Assembly: GCA_026396495.1 (NCBI GenBank) | Contig: JAPLWR010000030.1 | Coordinates: 1 to 9,840 of the forward strand | Length of the DNA: 9,840 bases | Reading direction: 5' to 3' | Source: Candidatus Magasanikiibacteriota bacterium | GTDB lineage: Bacteria > Patescibacteriota > Patescibacteriia > Magasanikbacterales > UBA10003 | Part shown: positions 1 through 5,666 of the stretch, piece after piece | How the letters are laid out: every line of letters starts with the position of its first letter | Position numbering within the stretch: the first letter of the stretch is position 1 | Notes under the pieces: model-generated | What the model saw: only the letters and a program-made list of their open reading frames with translations | Databases searched by the model: none | Told to the model about the DNA's origin: nothing | Made by a program: the position numbers and the translations under genes

Positions 1-58
1 TTAGAGCGTACGATTCACATTCGTAAGGTCACAGGTTCGATCCCTGTGCCGTCCACCA
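1..58 (+). tRNA. tRNA-Val(CAC), 5' part outside window
   Basis: This is the 3' portion of a tRNA. The anticodon stem is TACGA (9-13) paired with TCGTA (21-25). The 7-nt loop between them, TTCACAT, places CAC at 16-18, which reads the valine codon GTG. A five-base variable region precedes a perfect T-arm (ACAGG at 31-35, loop TTCGATC, CCTGT at 43-47). The 3' acceptor strand is 48-54, the discriminator is A55, and CCA is encoded at 56-58. The acceptor 5' strand and most of the D-arm lie before the window, so acceptor pairing cannot be checked. Confidence 0.9.
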
Positions 59-72
59 TCCACAAAACATAT

Positions 73-576
73 ATGGAGGAAGAATTACAACCCAGTCAGC
101 AAATTTACGGTGAAATTTACCACGTTTGGCAAATACCAGAATATCACCAGCACCAAAGAGGTCGCACTTGGTATATTGTGGCCGGTATCGTTTTTGTGTT
201 TTTGATTGGTTATGGTATTTTTACCAATAACTTTTTGTTTTCATTACTCATGTTGTTGTTTGCTGGCATTATTTTTATGCACAGTACTAGGGAGCCAATG
301 TATTTAAATATCGGGGTATCTGATAAAGGTGTTATTTTGAATGAGAGGTTTATCACCTATGACAAGATACAATCTTTTTGGATTATTGATGAACCGCCTT
401 TAACTAAAAATTTATTTTTAAAGTTTGATAGTGCTTTTAGCCAGCCTTTATCCATTCATTTAGCAGAGCAAGATGCTGAAGAAGTACGTTCCACTTTAAC
501 TAAGTTTTTGGAGGAAGATGTTACTCAAAAAGAAGAACCATTGAGTGATTTGCTATGGCGGGTCTTGAAATTATAA
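73..576 (+). CDS. Small two-helix membrane protein with PH-like C-terminal domain, function unknown
   Basis: A 167-residue protein of unknown function. A polar N-terminus of about 32 residues is followed by two hydrophobic helices at about 34-50 and 54-70, forming a hairpin. A soluble domain (about 76-147) of alternating beta-like segments ends in an acidic helix (AEQDAEEVRSTLTKFLEE), the pattern of PH-like folds. Small proteins of this build are common in candidate-phyla bacteria, but I cannot name a family with certainty. The ATG at 73 is chosen because an upstream in-frame GTG at 46 lies inside the tRNA-Val. No Shine-Dalgarno is visible before 73. The gene sits between two tRNA genes with short gaps (14 and 31 nt) and may be co-transcribed with them. 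It is probably a real gene: it has an uninterrupted frame, plausible composition and no competing frame. Confidence 0.75.
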   Translation: MEEELQPSQQIYGEIYHVWQIPEYHQHQRGRTWYIVAGIVFVFLIGYGIFTNNFLFSLLMLLFAGIIFMHSTREPMYLNIGVSDKGVILNERFITYDKIQSFWIIDEPPLTKNLFLKFDSAFSQPLSIHLAEQDAEEVRSTLTKFLEEDVTQKEEPLSDLLWRVLKL

Positions 577-607
577 AGGTTATCTGTTAAGCTGATGCTG
601 GATTTAA

Positions 608-679
608 GCACCCGTCGTTCAACGGATAGGACTCAAGATTGCGGATCTTGTAATCGAGGTTCGATTCCTCGCGGGTGCA
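608..679 (+). tRNA. tRNA-Arg(GCG)
   Basis: A complete cloverleaf. The acceptor GCACCCG (608-614) pairs with CGGGTGC (672-678). The D-stem GTTC pairs with GGAC around the loop AACGGATA. The anticodon stem CAAGA (634-638) pairs with TCTTG (646-650), and the loop TTGCGGA gives anticodon GCG at 641-643. The variable loop is TAAT, and the T-arm CGAGG/CCTCG carries loop TTCGATT. The discriminator is A679. Known bacterial arginine identity features are present: an A after the GG of the D-loop (A20), C35 and a G at 36. CCA is not encoded, so the end must be added after transcription, unlike the tRNA-Val upstream. Most bacteria read CGC/CGT with ACG edited to ICG; GCG is uncommon. Confidence 0.92.
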
Positions 680-689
680 AGATAATTTT

Positions 690-711
690 AAACCCCCTTT
701 TGGGGGTTTTT
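690..711 (+). terminator. Rho-independent terminator after tRNA-Arg
   Basis: An eight-pair hairpin, AAACCCCC (690-697), loop TTTT, GGGGGTTT (702-709), merges into a run of five T (707-711). It lies 10 nt after the tRNA-Arg and would end the tRNA-Val/membrane protein/tRNA-Arg unit just before recG. Confidence 0.85.
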
Positions 712-737
712 GAATTTTAGGGATTTTACTATAAAAT

Positions 738-741
738 GGAG
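738..741 (+). promoter_or_regulatory. Shine-Dalgarno GGAG for recG
   Basis: GGAG lies 4 nt before the ATG at 746. It is one of the few recognisable ribosome-binding sequences in the window and supports 746 over the upstream in-frame TTG at 710, which falls inside the terminator tail. A TATAAA at 730-735 could be a -10 box, but a start placed just after it would give an almost leaderless message, so no promoter is called. Confidence 0.55.
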
Positions 742-745
742 CTAT

Positions 746-2761
746 ATGGTTAATTTGGAGACGCCCTTGTCTAAATTTCCTACTGTCAAAAAGGCAATTT
801 TTAAAAAGCTGCATTCTTTGGGTTTAAACAAGGCTCAAGATTTGTTATATCATTTTCCTTTTCGTTATGATGATTTTAGTAAAACAGTGGCGATAAGGGA
901 GATAATGCCAGAGGTGCCGGTTACTATTCATGGTCGTTTGCAATTATTAACTAATCGAAGAAGTTTTGCCGCTCGTAAGATGGTGACTGAAGGAATTATT
1001 GCAGATGAAGGTGGGCAGATAAAAGCAGTTTGGTTTAATCAACCTTATTTAATTAAAAATTTGCAAGTAGGAGATGAATTATATTTAGCTGGCAAAGCCG
1101 AGTTAAATAAATATGGCTTGCAATTAGTTAACCCGGTTTATGAAAAAGAAAGAAAAGATGGTAGTACTTTAAATACAGGAAGATTAGTTCCTGTTTATCC
1201 CACTACTAGTGGATTGTCTCAAAAGCAAATTAGATTCTTAATAAAGACATCTTTAGACGCAGCGACACTTTTACCAGAATGGCTGCCAGCCAAAATAGTT
1301 AAGCAGTTTAATTTTTTACCATTGGCCGAATCTTTAAAAGAGGTGCATTTTCCTACTGGGGATAAAAAATTTGAACAGGTAAAAAAAAGATTTCAGTTTG
1401 AAGAGTTATTTTTAATTCAGTTGCGTAATGAATTATGGCGCCAGGATTTATTTAAAAGTGGTGGAGCAGTAAATATCAAATTTCAAGAAGAGGCCACGCG
1501 TACTTTTGTAGAACATCTACCATTTAAATTAACTACGGATCAGCGCTCGGCTGCTTGGGAGATTTTACAGGATTTAGAAAAGGGTCGTCCCATGAATAGA
1601 TTGTTAGATGGAGATGTGGGTTCTGGTAAGACAGTGGTGGCGGCTATGGCTATATTAAATACTGTGGTTGGTGGTTGCCAGGCTACATTAATGGCACCTA
1701 CTGAAATATTAGCTACTCAGCATTATGAAACTTTCATAAGGTTTTTTGAAGGGTTTCCAGTTAGAGTGGGCCTTTTAACTTCTCACCTGTGTAAGTTTGC
1801 CGGTGGAGATTCTAAAAAAGAATTATTAGATAAAAGTAAGTTAGGAGAAATTGATTTATTAGTTGGCACACATGCTTTGGTCCAGGATAAAATTAAATTT
1901 AAAAAATTAGGTTTAGCTATTGTTGATGAGCAACATCGTTTTGGGGTTGAACAACGTCATAAATTACAGAAAAAAGGTAGAGGTACTAAAGTGCCACATT
2001 TTTTGTCTATGACGGCTACACCAATTCCCAGATCTTATGCTTTGTCTTTATATGGCGATTTAGATTTATCTTTAATAAAGCATAAACCAGTTGGCAGAAA
2101 AGCAATCATTACTAAATTAGTGGAAGAAGTTGATCGTGGTAAAGCCTATGATTTTATCAGGCGTCAAATTAAAACAGGCAGGCAAGTATTTGTAATTTGT
2201 CCTTTGATAGAAGAAGAGGAAAAAAGTGACAAAAAAAGTGTCATGACCGAATATAAAATGAGGGTAGGGGAGAAGGAAGATGTAATTGGTAAATTTTTAA
2301 CGCGAGAGTTTGATATTTTAGTTTCTACTTCGGTGGTGGAAGTGGGGGTGGATATACCTAATGCTAGTGTGATGATGATTGAGGGAGCTGAAAAGTTTGG
2401 TTTGGCACAATTACACCAATTTAGAGGTCGGGTGGGAAGAAGTGAACATCAATCATATTGTTTATTATTTTCTAAGGCAGTAAATCAAAAAACTAAACAG
2501 CGCTTACAATATTTTGTAGAAAATAGCGACGGTTTTGCTTTAGCGGAAAAAGATTTAGAAATGAGAGGCCCTGGTGAGGTTTTTGGTACTACTCAGCATG
2601 GCTTTCCAGAGTTGAAGATGGCGGATTTATCTAATTTAGAGATGGTTAAACAAAGTAGAGAGGTTGCTAAGATGATTTTAGAAGAAGATCCAGCGTTGGC
2701 GCAAAATCCCTTATTAAAAGAAAAAATAAAAGATTGGGAAAAAACAGTACATTTGGAATAA
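746..2761 (+). CDS. recG: ATP-dependent DNA helicase RecG, with an apparent internal deletion
   Basis: RecG is a superfamily 2 helicase that remodels stalled replication forks and branched recombination intermediates in the cytoplasm. The 671 residues show, in order: an N-terminal region and OB-type wedge (about 1-150); Walker A GDVGSGKT (289-296, K295); a MAPTE motif (317-321); the DExH box DEQH (394-397); TATPIPR (423-429); a second lobe with STSVVEVGVDIPNAS (527-541) and QFRGRVGR (558-565); and the RecG tail around GPGEVFGTTQHGFPEL (608-623). By memory comparison with E. coli RecG, the stretch between PLIEEEE and ILVSTSV is about 17 residues short: the helix and strand leading to the conserved LHG-M element are missing, and TEY (501-503) runs straight into KMRVGEKE. 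The frame is intact. Whether the protein is still fully active cannot be told from sequence. It is flanked by terminators on both sides, so it is probably transcribed alone. Confidence 0.95.
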   Translation: MVNLETPLSKFPTVKKAIFKKLHSLGLNKAQDLLYHFPFRYDDFSKTVAIREIMPEVPVTIHGRLQLLTNRRSFAARKMVTEGIIADEGGQIKAVWFNQPYLIKNLQVGDELYLAGKAELNKYGLQLVNPVYEKERKDGSTLNTGRLVPVYPTTSGLSQKQIRFLIKTSLDAATLLPEWLPAKIVKQFNFLPLAESLKEVHFPTGDKKFEQVKKRFQFEELFLIQLRNELWRQDLFKSGGAVNIKFQEEATRTFVEHLPFKLTTDQRSAAWEILQDLEKGRPMNRLLDGDVGSGKTVVAAMAILNTVVGGCQATLMAPTEILATQHYETFIRFFEGFPVRVGLLTSHLCKFAGGDSKKELLDKSKLGEIDLLVGTHALVQDKIKFKKLGLAIVDEQHRFGVEQRHKLQKKGRGTKVPHFLSMTATPIPRSYALSLYGDLDLSLIKHKPVGRKAIITKLVEEVDRGKAYDFIRRQIKTGRQVFVICPLIEEEEKSDKKSVMTEYKMRVGEKEDVIGKFLTREFDILVSTSVVEVGVDIPNASVMMIEGAEKFGLAQLHQFRGRVGRSEHQSYCLLFSKAVNQKTKQRLQYFVENSDGFALAEKDLEMRGPGEVFGTTQHGFPELKMADLSNLEMVKQSREVAKMILEEDPALAQNPLLKEKIKDWEKTVHLE

Positions 2762-2770
2762 AGATTTTTT

Positions 2771-2797
2771 AAAAACTCCCCAGAGGGGAGTTTTTTT
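2771..2797. terminator. Bidirectional terminator between recG and radA
   Basis: A hairpin with stem AAAAACTCCCC (2771-2781), loop AGA, and GGGGAGTTTTT (2785-2795). On the plus strand it ends in seven T (2791-2797), 9 nt after the recG stop. Read on the minus strand, the stem is followed by TTTTT from 2775, directly after the radA stop codon, which itself overlaps the T-run (2796-2798). It can therefore serve both convergent units. Confidence 0.85.
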
Positions 2798-4148
2798 ATT
2801 TAATAATCTTTTCTATAATCTCTTTTACATTTTCTAGTGGTGCTATTTTTAGACCACTAAAGTTTGGTAGGTCTTTAGTCGGGGGAATAACAGCAAATTT
2901 GAAACCCATTTTTTTAATTTCCATCAATCTTTTTTCTACGTTACCTACCATTCTTACTTCTCCTCCTAAACCAATTTCTCCAAAAGAGGCCAGATCTTGG
3001 GGTAGGGTTTTATTTTTTAACGCCGAAGCAATGGCCAAAACTACGGCTAAGTCAGCTGCTGGTTCATCAGCTTTTAATCCGCCAACCACATTAATGAAAA
3101 TATCGTGGGTTTCTAAAGGTAATCCGGTGCGCTTAGCTAATACTGCAATTAGAACTTGTAAACGATTTAAATCAAATCCAGAAGCGCGGCGTTGGGGATA
3201 CCCAAATTGAGTGCGGGTAACTAAGGCTTGGATCTCTATCAAGAGGGGACGGCTACCTTCTATAAGGCAGGTGACAGCTGATCCGGGAATTGAAGAATTG
3301 CGACCTGATAAAAAAGCCACAGAAGGATTTTTTACTTCTATGAGACCAGTTTGTTTCATTTCAAAAACGCCAATTTCATTAGTAGAACCAAAACGATTTT
3401 TAACAGCGCGTAAAATTCTAAATTGATGGTGCCTCTCGCCTTCCAAATATAAAACAGTGTCCACTAGGTGTTCCAAAGTTTTGGGTCCAGATAGGTTGCC
3501 ATCTTTGGTTACGTGTCCGATGATAATAATTGGTGTTTGAGTAGTTTTGGCTGTCTCCATTAATTTAGCGCAAACAGCTTTTATTTGAGTAGGGTTGCCA
3601 GAAGGACCACTTACCTCAATAGAAGAAATTGTTTGAATAGAATCTACAATAGCAAGTGAAGGTTTAAGTTGCTCAATGGTGGCGCAAATAGTTTCGATAT
3701 TTGTTTCACCTAAAAATTCTAGATTTTTAGGTTTTAATTCTAATCTATCAAAACGGATTTTTATTTGTTCGGCGGATTCTTCTCCAGAGACGTATAAAGA
3801 TTTAGCAGTAATTTGGGAAGCAATTTGCAGTACCAGTGTAGATTTTCCAATGCCTGGTTCGCCACCAAGTAGAATTAAGGATCCTGGAGCAAAGCCACCA
3901 CCTAAAACTCTATCAAACTCTTCTATTTGCGTTTTTAAGCGAGTAGTTTCTTTGCCAACAATATTGCTTAAGTTTAAAGTTTTTCCAGCGGGCACGTTGG
4001 TTTTTCTGTTTTTTAGACTAGAAACTTTTACTGCTGTCTCAGAACTTTCTTTAATTGTACCCCAACCTCCACATTCCAAACAACGCCCAGTCCACTTGGT
4101 GTATTGAGCGTCGCATTTTGAACAATTGAAAAGAGTTTTAGTTGCCAT
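2796..4148 (-). CDS. radA: DNA repair protein RadA (Sms)
   Basis: RadA is a RecA-related ATPase and DnaB-like motor that drives branch migration of recombination intermediates. The 450 residues match the family length. The N-terminal zinc finger has C9, C12, C23 and C26. The ATPase core has Walker A GGEPGIGKST (95-104), a Walker B-like strand LAIVDSIQT (165-173) and the RadA signature KNRFG (250-254). The C-terminal third is the Lon-protease-like domain, with GGLKADEPAADLAVVLAIAS and GEIGLGGEVR visible; in RadA this domain is structural, not proteolytic. The ATG at 4146-4148 lies inside the end of the amidase gene (11-nt overlap), with AGGA only one base upstream, so translation is probably coupled. 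It is the last gene of the minus-strand operon and stops at the hairpin. Placing a recombination gene behind envelope genes may only reflect genome compaction. Confidence 0.96.
   Translation of the reverse strand: MATKTLFNCSKCDAQYTKWTGRCLECGGWGTIKESSETAVKVSSLKNRKTNVPAGKTLNLSNIVGKETTRLKTQIEEFDRVLGGGFAPGSLILLGGEPGIGKSTLVLQIASQITAKSLYVSGEESAEQIKIRFDRLELKPKNLEFLGETNIETICATIEQLKPSLAIVDSIQTISSIEVSGPSGNPTQIKAVCAKLMETAKTTQTPIIIIGHVTKDGNLSGPKTLEHLVDTVLYLEGERHHQFRILRAVKNRFGSTNEIGVFEMKQTGLIEVKNPSVAFLSGRNSSIPGSAVTCLIEGSRPLLIEIQALVTRTQFGYPQRRASGFDLNRLQVLIAVLAKRTGLPLETHDIFINVVGGLKADEPAADLAVVLAIASALKNKTLPQDLASFGEIGLGGEVRMVGNVEKRLMEIKKMGFKFAVIPPTKDLPNFSGLKIAPLENVKEIIEKIIK
4138..4148 (-). other. 11-nt overlap of amidase-gene end and radA start
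   Basis: On the minus strand, ATGGCAACTAA carries both the radA start (ATG, 4148-4146) and the stop of the amidase fusion gene (TAA, 4140-4138) in different frames. A ribosome finishing the amidase gene would be placed at the radA start, which points to translational coupling. This also supports the chosen radA start. Confidence 0.8.
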
Positions 4149-5664
4149 ATCCTAGACAAGGTCCTTTATACCAAGTTTTTGTAGTTTTTATATTTTCACC
4201 GTATTTTAGAATTAAATCTTGTTCTTTTTGGGAACATTCTTTTTCTTTCATTTCTATAAAATTTACAGCATCATTAGGATCGGTATTAAATTTATCACCT
4301 CCGCTTATATTTTGCGTTTCTTCAAGGATATTGCAGCAACCATATGGTTCTACATCGGCTCCTGTTTCTTTTAAATAAGTTTGTTTATAAGTAGCCCAAT
4401 CAAAAGCTATTTTGCATTTACTATTAAAATCATTTGGGTCGGTGTAATGTTCCGCATTGTTTAAACCTATCTTTGACCAGTCAAAATTTCTTACATCAAT
4501 ATGATCTGTTCCAGTTACTTGGCAATGTCCAATGATACTTGAGTCTAAATATTGAGCCCCTGTTCTTCTAACGATGCCATTTAGTAATTTTTTTAAAGAC
4601 GTATATTGTTCATCAGTAACGGTGCAATTGGCGGTGCGCCCACTACCTGGGCAATTTGCAGCAATTGATAAATCTATGCCAATTGAAAATTGGTTGATTG
4701 CTCCTGCATGCCAGGCGGTTTTTAATTCTCCCACTAATTGTTCAACAGTTCCATCTCTATCAATTGAATAATGAGAAGAGACGTTTCTGCTTTTAAAAAC
4801 ACTAACTGTTGAGGCGGTGGTTCTTGCTCCTTCATGTAAGACAATATATTTTATACTTTTAGATGATCTTGATCCACAAGCTAGATTATCCAGCTGTCCT
4901 AAATAGGTTTTTCCGCCATCTGGTGACGGTCTAGAAGGTTCATTTTTTCCAGTACAAGCAGGCCCATCTTTGGGGGTAGTCATAGATGCAGGATCATCGG
5001 CGAATTCTATCCTACTAATTGCTTGTATTTTTAGACTTTTAAAACTAACTAAATCTGGGTTGATAATGTATAAAATAGTATAAGAAGCTAATAATAGCAC
5101 TAAGCCTAACAAAGCGTGGGTTATTCTTTCCACCCCTTCTTTGGTTCTTTGGGCGTTGCCACCAGCAGTCATATAAACAAATCCGCCAAACATCACTAAT
5201 ACGGCAGCCAAAGTGCCAGCCATAAGTAACGCCCAACGAAAAATAGCCGAGATGTATTGGCCTAGAAAGGGGATGTAGATATAACCAGATTCATCTGGTT
5301 GTTTAATGGTATTGGTGGTAAATGGTTTGAGGGTTGGAACGTCTACCTCTAAGGTAGGAGCTATAGCTTGAAATTTAACTGGCGGAGCCTCGGTTACAGG
5401 ATTAACACAAGTTGATCCTTGACAAGAACCTGTTTGACACTGCAAGGGTCTTTCACATTTTTCTCCTAGTTGTAATTTACTAGAAGAACAACGAGCAGCT
5501 AGCGTACCTGATGGAGGAAGGCAATAAGTATCTGGGCAATCGGTATCACTGGTGCAGGTTTTTTCTACTGTGGGGGGAGCACCAAATGGAGCAGCTCCTA
5601 CTGGAATTACAAGAAAAAAAAGTGAGAAGACATATAAAATTGTAATTATTTTTTTCATGATCAT
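4138..5664 (-). CDS. Exported VirB2-like pilin module fused to AmpD-like N-acetylmuramoyl-L-alanine amidase
   Basis: A 508-residue multidomain envelope protein. A signal peptide (about 1-25) is followed by a Cys-rich head with eight cysteines between C37 and C86. A VirB2/TrbC-like module (97-214) has helices at about 141-166 and 182-202 around a positively charged MTAGGN loop. A linker leads to an Amidase_2 (AmpD/PGRP) domain (about 271-400). Compared with E. coli AmpD, the zinc ligands correspond to H277 (IVLHEG), H380 (GHC) and D390. HYSIDRDGTVEQLV, AWHAG, SIGI and FDW also match. The catalytic positions are changed: the AmpD glutamate is D331 and the lysine is H388. The tail has a CC pair (443-444), C477 and TW-x4-C (W498, C503). 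Such enzymes cut the bond between muramic acid and the stem peptide. VirB2 topology would place both ends outside the membrane. Starts at 5664 and 5658 are both possible. It lies 2 nt after the upstream paralogue. Confidence 0.85.
   Translation of the reverse strand: MIMKKIITILYVFSLFFLVIPVGAAPFGAPPTVEKTCTSDTDCPDTYCLPPSGTLAARCSSSKLQLGEKCERPLQCQTGSCQGSTCVNPVTEAPPVKFQAIAPTLEVDVPTLKPFTTNTIKQPDESGYIYIPFLGQYISAIFRWALLMAGTLAAVLVMFGGFVYMTAGGNAQRTKEGVERITHALLGLVLLLASYTILYIINPDLVSFKSLKIQAISRIEFADDPASMTTPKDGPACTGKNEPSRPSPDGGKTYLGQLDNLACGSRSSKSIKYIVLHEGARTTASTVSVFKSRNVSSHYSIDRDGTVEQLVGELKTAWHAGAINQFSIGIDLSIAANCPGSGRTANCTVTDEQYTSLKKLLNGIVRRTGAQYLDSSIIGHCQVTGTDHIDVRNFDWSKIGLNNAEHYTDPNDFNSKCKIAFDWATYKQTYLKETGADVEPYGCCNILEETQNISGGDKFNTDPNDAVNFIEMKEKECSQKEQDLILKYGENIKTTKTWYKGPCLGYGN
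5023..5376 (-). repeat. Copy 2 of duplicated pilin-like module (118 codons)
   Basis: Codons 97-214 of the amidase fusion. By hand count, 81 of 118 residues are identical to codons 107-224 of the upstream paralogue, with no gaps. DNA similarity is also plain, including an exact 21-nt match at 5168-5188 versus 6787-6807. Similarity is much weaker outside this block. Confidence 0.85.
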
Positions 5665-5666
5665 AA

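Noticed and set aside
46..72. GTG at 46 as start of the small membrane protein
   Set aside because: It lies inside the T-arm and acceptor of the tRNA-Val; the ATG at 73 directly after the tRNA is more credible.
710..745. TTG at 710 as recG start
   Set aside because: It falls in the T-run of the upstream terminator, while the ATG at 746 has GGAG upstream and gives the family-like N-terminus MVNLETPLSKFP.
587..814. Minus-strand open frame across the tRNA-Arg and recG start
   Set aside because: It is antisense to a tRNA, a terminator and a conserved gene start; no protein-like features are seen.
2899..4107. Plus-strand open frames opposite radA
   Set aside because: They are antisense shadows of a clearly identified conserved gene and have no recognisable domain or ribosome-binding site.
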